From NCBI GenBank assembly GCA_015655375.1, contig JAATFD010000053.1, forward strand, positions 62,001-126,000: DNA of 64,000 nt. The letters run 5' to 3'. Source of the DNA: Actinomycetales bacterium. GTDB lineage: Bacteria > Actinomycetota > Actinomycetes > Actinomycetales > Actinomycetaceae. The translations under genes were made by a program, and so were the position numbers. Under the pieces are notes generated by a model. That model was not told where the DNA came from. It ran no database searches and saw only the letters and a program-made list of their open reading frames with translations. This document shows positions 55,663-63,858 of the stretch, in pieces (within the stretch, counting starts at the first letter, position 1; each line of letters opens with the position of its first letter).

Positions 55663-55691
55663 GTGGCACGTACTAGTATAGTACGTGCCAC
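55663..55691. promoter_or_regulatory. Perfect operator in the divergent oxidoreductase-MarR promoter
   Basis: GTGGCACGTACTA (55663-55675) and TAGTACGTGCCAC (55679-55691) are perfect inverted copies around GTA. It is 20 bases from the oxidoreductase start and 26 bases from the MarR start. This is very likely the binding site of the MarR protein for both genes. Confidence 0.85.
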
Positions 55692-55716
55692 TGACTACAT
55701 TGCTAGACTGAAGCGC

Positions 55717-56157
55717 ATGGGAGAAGAGGACGAGCAGGTCGCCACTGAGGTTCTGGTCCGGCTGTCGTTCACGATCAGTGCGCGTTTGGAAGCGCGTGCT
55801 TCGGAGGCAGGGCTATCGATGCAGCAGATGCGTTTGCTCGGCATTCTGCGCGACCACGAACCCACCGTGAACGAGCTTGCCGCGCACATGGGCCTCGACA
55901 AGTCCAGCGCGAGTGGGCTGGTGATCCGCGCAGAGAACCGCGCTCTGGTGAGCAGAATTCGGCATGAACACGATGGGCGGGCGGTCCGGGTACGTCTCGA
56001 ACCGGATGGCCGAGCCCTGGTTGATGCGGGAAGCGCCCGATTCGAGAACGACATGCGTCAGGTATTCGCGGCCTTGACCGATGCCGAGCGCGCACGCTGG
56101 GTCGCCCTCACGAACCGATTGCTCGCGGCGGCGAACGAGAGCGGCAACAGCATCTGA
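55717..56157 (+). CDS. MarR family transcriptional regulator (divergent from oxidoreductase)
   Basis: A 146-residue winged-helix protein. The HTH region reads PTVNELAAHMGLDKSSASGLVIRAENRALV and the wing HEHDGRAVRVRLEPDGRA. I chose the ATG at 55717. It lies head to head with the oxidoreductase gene around the palindrome, which fits autoregulation and control of the reductase. The inducer is unknown. Confidence 0.87.
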   Translation: MGEEDEQVATEVLVRLSFTISARLEARASEAGLSMQQMRLLGILRDHEPTVNELAAHMGLDKSSASGLVIRAENRALVSRIRHEHDGRAVRVRLEPDGRALVDAGSARFENDMRQVFAALTDAERARWVALTNRLLAAANESGNSI

Positions 56158-56256
56158 CTCCGCCAGCGAACGACCGAGTCTCCGCGCGCTGTCGGCGATG
56201 CTCGGGAACGTCGGACCGCCGAAGGCGCTGCCCGACCTGCGAGCAACCAGACCGAC

Positions 56257-56277
56257 GAGCGTCGGGTCCGGACGCTC
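56257..56277. terminator. Hairpin between convergent MarR and methyltransferase genes
   Basis: GAGCGTC (56257-56263) pairs with GACGCTC (56271-56277), with the right arm reaching the methyltransferase stop. There is no T run, so support is modest. Confidence 0.4.
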
Positions 56278-57040
56278 AACGAGCGTCGTGTGCTGCCGGG
56301 GCAGACCCCTCGCCGTGCGCTCGTCTGCGTGCGAATACCACGGCGTCCTCCAGGGTCCGGGTTTCGCCGTCCGGCAGGGTCACTGTGCGGGGGCGGGTCT
56401 CGGCGACCACGACGTCCCACATCCCGTCCTCGAGGGCGAGTTGGGTGACCTGCTCGCTGGGTGTCGCAAAGACCGGGCGATGATCGGCGTCCATCGTCGA
56501 CCAGTCCGGCACCGCAGTGTGCGAGGTGACGAGCAGATGCCCGCCCGGCGCCACGTGACGTGAGGCCCGACGAAGGATGTCCTCCCGGGCCAATGCGACC
56601 GGAGAATGAAGAAAACTGGACGTGACCAGGTCGAAGTCCCGATCGGGAAGGTCCGACAGATCACCGACAAGGAACTGCGTACGTCCCGTGGTCGCCCCGC
56701 CGCCGTGGGCACCCGGTCGGTCGGAGGGCCCGTCCTCGACCTCGATCCCCGCCGTGCGGGCGGCCTCGACGGCTCGACGGATCGCGGTGGGGGAGATGTC
56801 GATGCCGGTGGCCGTCCACCCGTGTTGGGCCAACCAGAGGACGTCTGCTCCTTCACCGCATCCCAGATCGAGTGCCGTCCCGGGAGCCAGGTCGCTCGCG
56901 ATCGACGAAAGGACGCGGTTGGCGGCGCCCGACCAGACCTGGTCCCTGGTTGCGTAGCGTTGCTCCCAGTAGTCGACCGGGGCGATCGTCGGCCAGGCCG
57001 CGTCGGCGGGGGAAACGGCGTCAGGTGTGTTCGCGTGCAT
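56276..57040 (-). CDS. Class I SAM-dependent methyltransferase
   Basis: A 254-residue methyltransferase. The SAM-binding motif is ALDLGCGEGADVLWLAQHGWTATGIDIS, and FDLVTSSFLHSP follows. It resembles the tellurite-resistance/thiopurine methyltransferase-like group. The ATG at 57040 was chosen because the open frame upstream runs into the divergent operator. It faces away from the XRE-cupin regulator, which probably controls it. The substrate is unknown. Confidence 0.85.
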   Translation of the reverse strand: MHANTPDAVSPADAAWPTIAPVDYWEQRYATRDQVWSGAANRVLSSIASDLAPGTALDLGCGEGADVLWLAQHGWTATGIDISPTAIRRAVEAARTAGIEVEDGPSDRPGAHGGGATTGRTQFLVGDLSDLPDRDFDLVTSSFLHSPVALAREDILRRASRHVAPGGHLLVTSHTAVPDWSTMDADHRPVFATPSEQVTQLALEDGMWDVVVAETRPRTVTLPDGETRTLEDAVVFARRRAHGEGSAPAAHDAR

Positions 57041-57072
57041 GTCCACAGCCTGCGGGGCACAGTGGAGTCTGT

Positions 57073-57095
57073 GCAAACTGGTTTGCCGAATCGGC
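57073..57095. promoter_or_regulatory. Operator-like palindromes in the divergent methyltransferase-XRE promoter
   Basis: GCAAAC-TG-GTTTGC (57073-57086) is a perfect inverted repeat. A second one, GCCGA-A-TCGGC (57085-57095), overlaps its end. They lie between the methyltransferase start (57040) and the XRE start (57106) and are probably the regulator's sites. Confidence 0.7.
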
Positions 57096-57105
57096 AAGGA
57101 GAACA

Positions 57106-57675
57106 ATGGACAACGACGATCTCGAGAATGTGGGATCACGATTGCGGGCAGCGCGCCGAGCGCACGGACTGACTCTGGACCGTCTGGCCAGAGAGGTCGG
57201 GATGTCCGTCAGCACCCTGTCGCGCCTCGAATCCGGAAAGCGTCAGGCGAGCCTCGAACTGGTGGTGCCGCTGGCTCGACGACTGGGGATCGGGCTGGAC
57301 GATCTCGTCTCGGCGCGCCGACCGCCGGATCCGCGAGTGCGCCGAGCGGTTCTGCGTCGGGGCGGGCTGCTGATTGCACCGCTCACTGCGGAGCACTCTC
57401 AGGTCAGCGCCTACCGGATCACCTATCCGAGCGGTGCGGCTCTTCCCGAACTTCGGGTTCACGACGGATTCGAATGGCTGTACGTCCTGCGAGGGCGACT
57501 TCGACTTCGGCTGGGGGAGCAGGACCTGACACTGTCCCGGGGCGAGGCGGCGGAGTTCGACACGCACACTCCGCACGCGATGTCAGCGACGGGCGGACAC
57601 CCTGCCGAGGTTCTCAGCATCTTCAACGAGGCCGGCGTGCGTATTCACACTCACACCGAGGGCGATGCCCAGTGA
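57106..57675 (+). CDS. XRE family regulator with cupin domain
   Basis: A 189-residue protein. The HTH domain is GSRLRAARRAHGLTLDRLAREVGMSVSTLSRLESGKRQ, and a cupin domain (GFEWLYVLRGRLRLRLGEQDLTLSRGEAAEFDTHTPHAM) follows. The cupin probably binds a small ligand. AAGGAG lies a few bases before the ATG. It is divergent from the methyltransferase with palindromes between them. Confidence 0.9.
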   Translation: MDNDDLENVGSRLRAARRAHGLTLDRLAREVGMSVSTLSRLESGKRQASLELVVPLARRLGIGLDDLVSARRPPDPRVRRAVLRRGGLLIAPLTAEHSQVSAYRITYPSGAALPELRVHDGFEWLYVLRGRLRLRLGEQDLTLSRGEAAEFDTHTPHAMSATGGHPAEVLSIFNEAGVRIHTHTEGDAQ

Positions 57676-57729
57676 CATGTCGCCGCGCCGTCGCCGATGC
57701 CCGGCCGTGTTCCGAGTCACAATGGTGTC

Positions 57730-59121
57730 ATGGTAGATACCCTCGAAGTCGGTGAGTACGAGCCTGTCGAGCGCGCGCACGAGCGCGGACGCGCGGAACG
57801 GACATCGACTCGGCGTCAGAGTCTGGCACGGCTGGTCCCCTCGGATATGGACCCGGTCAGCGTTCTTGTCGAGCAGAACGTCTCGCGCCTGCCGGACCTG
57901 GCGCCACTGCGCTTCGCACGGATGCTGACCGATCCCTTCGCTTTCTATCGGGGAGCGGCCGCGGTGATGGCGGGCGACCTCGCGGTCTCTCCGCACACGT
58001 CGCTGAACGTCCTGTCCTGCGGCGACGCGCATGTGGTGAACTTCGGTCTCTATGCCTCACCGGAGCGTTCCGTGGTCTTCGACCTCAATGACTTCGATGA
58101 GGCCGCCGTTGCCCCGTGGGAATGGGATGTCAAACGGCTGGTGACCAGTGTCGTCATCGGGGCGCGGCATGCGGGGCACAACCGGAAGAAGGCTCGGACT
58201 CTCGCGATGGCCGCTGCAGGAGTCTATGTCGAGGGTCTGCGCATGGTCATGGATCTGGATGTCGTCGCCCGTCACTACCTGCATGCGGAACCGGAGTTGC
58301 TCGTGGGCCGCCTTCGGGGGGAGTTGAGCGACCTCATCAGGACGACCGTGAAGCGGGCGAAGAAACGGACGTCGGAGCGGGTGGTTCGCAAGCTCACCGA
58401 GATCGGTCCCGATGGTGCAATCCGATTCCGAGAAGACCCACCGATCCTCGTTCACGTCGAGGGAGGTCGACGTGAGTTCGTCGAGTCCTCCTACCGGACC
58501 TACCTCGGCACGGTGGAGCCCGATGTGGCTCTGCTGCTCAGCCAGTTCCGCGTGGTCGATGCCGCTCGGCGGGTCGTTGGGGTCGGCAGCGTCGGAACCC
58601 GGTGCTTTCTGGTGCTTCTGGAGGGCCCGGCCGGAGAGAACCTGGTGCTTCAGATCAAGGAGGCGACGGACTCCGTCCTCGTCGCCAACGGCGGGATCGA
58701 CCAGCCCGAGGTGTTCGACCGGACTGTGCGCGACCGCGGTCAGGGCGGTCGCGTGATCGCCGGTCAACGGATGCTCCAAGCCGTCTCGGACCCGTTCCTC
58801 GGCTCTATGCGAGCAGGGGGACACGACTTCTACGTTCGGCAGTTTCACGACATGAAGGGCTCCGTCGACGCCGGTGCGCTCGATCTGAGGAGCTACACCG
58901 AGTACGCCCGGTCCTGTGGCGTGCTCCTGGCTCGCGCCCACGCGCAGAGTCCGGCCGCTGCCGCGGTGATCGGATACATCGGCGGTGGGGGAAGGGTCGT
59001 CGAGGCGATCGCGGACTTCGCCCTCGACTATGCGGACAAGTCCCGGGAGGATTTCGGGGCGTTGCAGGCTGCTGCGAAGTCGGGACGCATCGACGTCGAG
59101 GGCCCGGCGCCGCAGGAGTGA
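57730..59121 (+). CDS. DUF2252 family protein
   Basis: A 463-residue DUF2252 protein. The family motifs CGDAHVVNFGLY and FDLNDFDEAAVAPWEWDVKRL are present. The family resembles aminoglycoside phosphotransferase-like kinases in fold prediction, but its function is unknown. I chose the ATG at 57730 over an upstream in-frame ATG at 57697. It lies 54 bases after the XRE-cupin gene on the same strand. Confidence 0.85.
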   Translation: MVDTLEVGEYEPVERAHERGRAERTSTRRQSLARLVPSDMDPVSVLVEQNVSRLPDLAPLRFARMLTDPFAFYRGAAAVMAGDLAVSPHTSLNVLSCGDAHVVNFGLYASPERSVVFDLNDFDEAAVAPWEWDVKRLVTSVVIGARHAGHNRKKARTLAMAAAGVYVEGLRMVMDLDVVARHYLHAEPELLVGRLRGELSDLIRTTVKRAKKRTSERVVRKLTEIGPDGAIRFREDPPILVHVEGGRREFVESSYRTYLGTVEPDVALLLSQFRVVDAARRVVGVGSVGTRCFLVLLEGPAGENLVLQIKEATDSVLVANGGIDQPEVFDRTVRDRGQGGRVIAGQRMLQAVSDPFLGSMRAGGHDFYVRQFHDMKGSVDAGALDLRSYTEYARSCGVLLARAHAQSPAAAAVIGYIGGGGRVVEAIADFALDYADKSREDFGALQAAAKSGRIDVEGPAPQE

Positions 59122-59137
59122 TGCCCGTCGGGGGAGC

Positions 59138-59812
59138 TCACTCCTCGACGGTGATCCCGAGATGGGCGGCCAGGTGGGGCGCGAGAAGCGCCAGCTGCTC
59201 GGCGGTGATGGTCGCGCCGCGCAGGCTGCCGAGACCGCCGATCACCGCGAGGGCGGCACCCCGAAGATCGAGGTCCACCAGACGCGCTCGGTTGACGTCG
59301 AGCTCATGGATGCGCGTGCTCTCGAATCCGACGCGTTGGACGGTGGCCCCGCCGAGATCGAGGTTCTCGATGATGCAATCGGTGAAGACAACGTCGCGCA
59401 GCGTCGCCGCCCGCAGGTTGACGAAGCCGAGCTTGCATCCGACGAAATGGACCTGACGCAGCCCGGACTGGTGGGCATCGACCGCGCCGAGACGGCCGGT
59501 GACCTCGACGTTCGTCCAACCGGTGCGCACGGCGTCGACATCGGGACAGTCGATGCCGTCGACGACGACCTCGGTGAGGACGGAGCCGTCCAGCGTCGCT
59601 CGTTCTGCCCGGATCGACCGGAGTCGGAGGCCGTCGAGGCGGGCGTCGCTGAGGTCGAGGTCGTCGACCGTGAAGGGCTCGAAATCCATCGCCTCGAGAT
59701 CCGCTCCAGCCCGCAGATCGTGGGGGTTCCCGTCGCCCAGGTGCCGAAGATCGATCCTTCGGAGTCGGGGAGATTCGAGCGGGTGCTGTGAGGATGCGGA
59801 ACGCGGTGGCAT
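59138..59812 (-). CDS. Pentapeptide-repeat-like protein
   Basis: A 224-residue protein. It has repeated units with a hydrophobic residue every five positions (for example DARLDGLRLRSIRAERATLDGSVLTEV, then GCKLGFVNLRAATLRDVVFTDC). This suggests a right-handed beta-helix of pentapeptide repeats. Such proteins can protect DNA gyrase from quinolones, but the function here is not shown. I chose the ATG at 59812 because upstream sequence is low-complexity. It is 10 bases downstream of the Ogt gene and may be in its operon. Confidence 0.75.
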   Translation of the reverse strand: MPPRSASSQHPLESPRLRRIDLRHLGDGNPHDLRAGADLEAMDFEPFTVDDLDLSDARLDGLRLRSIRAERATLDGSVLTEVVVDGIDCPDVDAVRTGWTNVEVTGRLGAVDAHQSGLRQVHFVGCKLGFVNLRAATLRDVVFTDCIIENLDLGGATVQRVGFESTRIHELDVNRARLVDLDLRGAALAVIGGLGSLRGATITAEQLALLAPHLAAHLGITVEE

Positions 59813-59822
59813 GGATGGGAGC

Positions 59823-60434
59823 TTACTGGTGGGCTGGTGCATCTCCGGAGGCGGTGGTGGACGCCGAAGCGTCCCGCTCCAGAGAGCCGGGTCCGGCCTC
59901 GCGCTCCAGGAGGTGCTCTTTGAGCGCGAGTCCGTAGCGAAATCCCCCGAGGCTGCCATCCGTTCGGATCACGCGGTGACAAGGAATGAAGAGGGCGGCT
60001 GCATTCATCGCGCATGCTCCCGCCGCCGCGCGCACGGCACGAGGCCGACCCGTGCGCACCGCGAACTCCGCGTAGGTGATCGGGCCCCCTGGAGCGACAT
60101 CCCGCAGGACGTCCCAGGCGTGGGAACGGAATGGTCCGGAGGATTGGCGGACGCGAACTCGGCCCGGAGCGCCGAGGTCACCCCCGTAGTAGTCGCCGAC
60201 AGCGGCGATCGCGACGGACACGATACGCGGTCGGGGGCTCGTCCCCTTGGCGTCGAGGGCCGCGACCTCGTCGGATGCGGGACGCAGCCTCGGGTGCACA
60301 AGAGCGCACAGCGCTTCCACATCCTCGGTCCACCCGGATGCGAGGACGGCATCGTGGGAGGCGACAACGGTGAAGGGACCATCGGGGGTGGCGATCGTCG
60401 TGGCGAACGCGCCGGGATCGGGGGACGGGGTCAT
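59823..60434 (-). CDS. ogt: Methylated-DNA--protein-cysteine methyltransferase
   Basis: A 203-residue O6-methylguanine-DNA repair protein. The active site is ALFIPCHRVI with acceptor cysteine C152. The N-terminal half has the GDYYGG- and RVRV-type sequence seen in Ogt. It transfers the alkyl group to itself and is used once. The ATG overlaps the Ada-AlkA stop (ATGA), forming an alkylation-repair operon. A short C-terminal Ser/Ala/Glu-rich tail extends past the family core. Confidence 0.92.
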   Translation of the reverse strand: MTPSPDPGAFATTIATPDGPFTVVASHDAVLASGWTEDVEALCALVHPRLRPASDEVAALDAKGTSPRPRIVSVAIAAVGDYYGGDLGAPGRVRVRQSSGPFRSHAWDVLRDVAPGGPITYAEFAVRTGRPRAVRAAAGACAMNAAALFIPCHRVIRTDGSLGGFRYGLALKEHLLEREAGPGSLERDASASTTASGDAPAHQ

Positions 60435-62125
60435 GAGGTTCTCCTCGGAATCGACAGGGGTGGCGATGTGTGTGTGGTGGCTGTGGCGGCCCGCCACAGG
60501 TGGATCACGGCATAGGAGCGCCAGGGCGCCCAGGCGTCGGCACGATCGGCAAGCGTGGCATGGAGGCGACGGAGCGGGGGTCGAGAGCCTCCGTCGGGAG
60601 TCAACGAGCCGATGAGTCCGACCGCCCGCGCGCCCGCCAGGAGGGCGACGTCCCCCGTGAGCCAGACGTCCGGATCGTTGAAGAGACGCAACACGACGTA
60701 GGCGGTTGTCCACGGTCCGATTCCGGGCCGGGCCAGGAGGCGCTCGCGCACGTCGGCCGGCTCCATGGCCTGATGGATGGTCAGCTCACCGGCCTCGAAG
60801 GCGCGCGCCACGTCGATGACGGCTCGCAGCTGCGCGCCGGGAAGGCGCAGCGGCCGATCCGGGTCGAGCGTGTCACCGGTGTCTGGGCGCGTCAGCGCGG
60901 CGATCGAGGCCGTGGCCGGGAACAGTCGTGTCAGCCCCGGGATCGATGAGTGGACGGGTTCGCCGATCTCAGCGGTCAGGCGGGACAGGTGCGCGCGTGC
61001 CGTCGTCACTGAGATCTGCTGACCGACCATCGCGCGGACGACCAACTCCTGCGGGTCGACCGCGCCCGGCAGTCGCACTCCCGGTGTTGCCGCGACCAGG
61101 GGAGCCAGGGCGGGGTCGGAGGCGAGCGCGGAGTCGATGGCGCGTGGATCGGCGTCGAGGTCGAGCAGTCGCCGGGCGCGCGCGACCGCGGGAGTCACGT
61201 CGGCCAGGGAGGACAATTCGAGGTGCGCCCGAACGCTCCACGTTCTCAGACCGTCGCTTCCACCGGGGGTTGCCACGAGGTCGAGGGCGCCCGGGCCATG
61301 GGGGAGCATCAGTGTCCGGGCGTAGCGCAGGCGATCCGGGGTGCCCACCTCTGCGATCTCGACGCCAGTGATCGCGCGCTCGGCGAGGAAGCGGAAGACG
61401 CCGACGGCGTCGAAGGGAGAGCGGACCGGCAACTCGACGTCGAGGGGAACCGAGGGGAGCTGTGCACCCGAAGGAGTGCTGCGCTCGGCGGATGGGGGAA
61501 GCGCGGGTCCGTGCCCACGGAATCGAGCACGGACCTCGCGCGGGCGTTCGGCGAAGATCTCACGGAAGGTGTCGTTGAATTGTCGGACCGAGCCGAATCC
61601 GGCGGCGAAGGCGACATCGGCGATCGACAGATCGGTGGAGGTCAGCAGGGAACGAGCGGTCTGAACGCGTCGAGCGCGGGCGAGCGCTCGCGGTCCCGCC
61701 CCCAGTTCGGCAACGAGCAGCCGTTGGACGTGTCGGGGCGAATGCCCCAGACGCGACGCGAGAGCGTCCACACCTTCGCGGTCGACGATGCCGTCCTCGA
61801 TCAGGCGCATCGCCCGAGAGACGAGGTCGTGGCGAAGGTTCCATTCGGGAGTGCCGGGCGAGGCATCGGGGCGGCAACGGCGACAGGCGCGGAACCCTGC
61901 CTGCTGCGCCGCGGCGGCCGTCAGGAAGAAGATCACGTGGGCAGGCATCGGCGTGCGGGCCGGGCATGAGGGCCGACAGTAGATCCCAGTGGAGGTCACC
62001 GCCGTGATGAACTGTCCGTCGAAGCGCTCGTCCCGGGCGGAGATCGCGCGGTAGCGCCGGTCGAACTGGGGATCGCCGAGGGCGCAGCGTGCGGGCACGT
62101 CGCTCGTGGTTCCCTTGGGACTCAT
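60431..62125 (-). CDS. Ada-type regulator fused to AlkA DNA glycosylase
   Basis: A 564-residue fusion. The N-terminal Ada zinc domain has STGIYCRPSCPARTP and ACRRCRP, giving four cysteines including the methyl acceptor. An AraC-type HTH follows (LGHSPRHVQRLL; DVAFAAGFGSVRQFN). The C-terminal half is AlkA-type with an HhH motif LARPGIGPWTTAYVVLRL and the catalytic Asp in FNDPDVWLTGD. It senses methyl phosphotriesters and removes methylated purines. It is coupled to Ogt (ATGA overlap). I prefer the ATG at 62125 over an upstream TTG. Confidence 0.92.
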   Translation of the reverse strand: MSPKGTTSDVPARCALGDPQFDRRYRAISARDERFDGQFITAVTSTGIYCRPSCPARTPMPAHVIFFLTAAAAQQAGFRACRRCRPDASPGTPEWNLRHDLVSRAMRLIEDGIVDREGVDALASRLGHSPRHVQRLLVAELGAGPRALARARRVQTARSLLTSTDLSIADVAFAAGFGSVRQFNDTFREIFAERPREVRARFRGHGPALPPSAERSTPSGAQLPSVPLDVELPVRSPFDAVGVFRFLAERAITGVEIAEVGTPDRLRYARTLMLPHGPGALDLVATPGGSDGLRTWSVRAHLELSSLADVTPAVARARRLLDLDADPRAIDSALASDPALAPLVAATPGVRLPGAVDPQELVVRAMVGQQISVTTARAHLSRLTAEIGEPVHSSIPGLTRLFPATASIAALTRPDTGDTLDPDRPLRLPGAQLRAVIDVARAFEAGELTIHQAMEPADVRERLLARPGIGPWTTAYVVLRLFNDPDVWLTGDVALLAGARAVGLIGSLTPDGGSRPPLRRLHATLADRADAWAPWRSYAVIHLWRAATATTHTSPPLSIPRRTS

Positions 62126-62241
62126 GTCCTCAGTCAAGCAGCTCGCGGCAGTTGATGTCTGGCGGGTTTAGGACATGGCGGTGGGGAGGACTGGACCCTC
62201 ACGCGACGTCAGGGATCACACTGTCGTTCCAGGAGGTGGGC

Positions 62242-63042
62242 ATGAATTCACAGGAGCCGGTTTCGCTGACGGTGGGCGAGGTCGCGGCGCTGGTGGGAAT
62301 CAGTGTGCGAGCACTGCACCACTGGGACTCGATCGGCGTGGTCGTGCCGAGTCGGCGCACGTCGGGTGGGTATCGAGCGTATTCGTCGGCGGATGTCGAA
62401 CGGATCCACCGAGTCCTGGTCTTCCGGGAACTCGGGTTCTCTCTGGCCGACGTCGCGGCGCTGATCGATGACCCGGAGATGGATGAAGCCGAGCAACTGC
62501 GGCGTCAAGGAGCGCTGTTGAGAGAACGCATTCAACGATTGCAGCACATGGCCGAGGGCGTCGATCGTCTTCTGGCCGTACGAGAAGGGAGACAGCACAT
62601 GGGAGCAGCGGAACAGGCCGAGATCTTCGGTCGAGGATGGCGCGAGGACTGGGCCGAAGAGGCCCACGATCGCTGGGGCTCGTCAGATCAATGGGCTCAG
62701 TTCGAGGAGAACGCCGCGAGACTCTCCGCCGATGGACGTACGGAAATTCGGGAGGACGGTGAGGCGCTGCACCGTGAGCTCGCCGCCGCCATGGCGACCG
62801 GCATCGAGCCCGGTTCGGCCGAGGCGAATGCTCTGGCCGAGAGGCATCGGGGGATGATCGGCCGCTTCTACGACTGCACGCACTCGATGCATGTGTGCCT
62901 GGCGGGGATGTACACCGCCGATCCGCGGTTCACGCGGACGCTGGATGGCGTCGCGCCGGGACTGGCGACGTGGCTGGCGGAGGCCATCCGGGAGAATGCG
63001 AGGGCCCACGGCGTCGATCCGGACACCGCGCGGTGGGAGTAG
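62242..63042 (+). CDS. MerR family regulator with TipAS-type domain
   Basis: A 266-residue regulator. The MerR HTH is LTVGEVAALVGISVRALHHWDSIGVV. It is followed by a coiled coil and a C-terminal TipAS-type antibiotic-binding domain, with GWREDWAEEAHDRWGSSDQW and RFYDCTHSMHVCLAGMYTADPRF. TipA-type proteins bind thiopeptides such as thiostrepton and activate genes. AGGAGGTGGG precedes the ATG. It diverges from the Ada-AlkA gene. Confidence 0.9.
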   Translation: MNSQEPVSLTVGEVAALVGISVRALHHWDSIGVVVPSRRTSGGYRAYSSADVERIHRVLVFRELGFSLADVAALIDDPEMDEAEQLRRQGALLRERIQRLQHMAEGVDRLLAVREGRQHMGAAEQAEIFGRGWREDWAEEAHDRWGSSDQWAQFEENAARLSADGRTEIREDGEALHRELAAAMATGIEPGSAEANALAERHRGMIGRFYDCTHSMHVCLAGMYTADPRFTRTLDGVAPGLATWLAEAIRENARAHGVDPDTARWE

Positions 63043-63056
63043 GCCGCGCAGTCGTG

Positions 63057-63539
63057 TCAGCCCACGGCCCGGCGCAACAGTTCGGCAATGCGGGCCTCCT
63101 CGGCGGGACCGATCGACAGGAGGGCGAACGAGGTGGGCCACATGTCTCCCTCATCGAGGTTCGCGCCGGCGTTGAAACCGAGAGTGGCATAGCGGGACTT
63201 GAACTTCGCGGCGGACTGGAAGAAGCACAGAGCGGTTCCGTCCTTGGCCCAGGCGGGCATTCCGTACCAGGTCCGGGGGGCCAGCTCCGGGGCGTGTTCG
63301 GAGACGAGCGCGTGGATCGCCTCGGCCATGACGCGGTCGGACTCGGGCATGGCGGCGATCGCCGCGAGCAGGTCGGCCTCGGGGTCGGTCTTGGTCCGCT
63401 TGGAGGAGCGCGAGGAGCGAAGCTCCCGGGCCCGGTCCTTCATCGCGGCGCGTTCCTCCGCGGAGAAGCCGGAGGAATCGTCGCTGTCGGGGTCTGTGCG
63501 TGCGGACTTCTGTTGGGCGGTGGTGCGTCGTGCTGCCAT
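63057..63539 (-). CDS. DUF1801 family protein
   Basis: A 160-residue protein. The core RTWYGMPAWAKDGTALCFFQSAAKFKSRYATLGFN is typical of DUF1801/YdhG-like proteins, which resemble frataxin-like iron chaperones. The first 60 residues are charged and low-complexity. I chose the ATG at 63539. It is convergent with the MerR gene, 14 bases apart. Confidence 0.8.
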   Translation of the reverse strand: MAARRTTAQQKSARTDPDSDDSSGFSAEERAAMKDRARELRSSRSSKRTKTDPEADLLAAIAAMPESDRVMAEAIHALVSEHAPELAPRTWYGMPAWAKDGTALCFFQSAAKFKSRYATLGFNAGANLDEGDMWPTSFALLSIGPAEEARIAELLRRAVG

Positions 63540-63858
63540 GGTGGTCCTCGGTCTCGGTCGGGTCGGCGGCATCGCCGACCGGGTGCGGACAACGCTAGGC
63601 GAGCGCGTGGTCCGGCGCTCGTCGAGCGGGGCCGGGCTCTGTCCGGAGGTCTGCCTTCGGCGCGTTCACATGTGTCAATTATGGAAACAGCCGTCTTTTT
63701 GATCACGTTCTTCTCGTCGAAGTCAACCGATGCTCAGGCCAGCCTAAGAGCCGTCTGACCTGCGGCGATATGCCAACCCTTTCGCGCCCTCGACACCGAT
63801 GCGAGAGTCGAGTCATCGACGCGATTCGAATTTCGCGCATCGAACAAGGGAGAACGTC

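Noticed and set aside
63737..63749. AGGCCAGCCTAAG as an iron-regulator (DtxR/IdeR) box before the DUF1540 gene
   Set aside because: Only half of the consensus is matched and the second half is absent.
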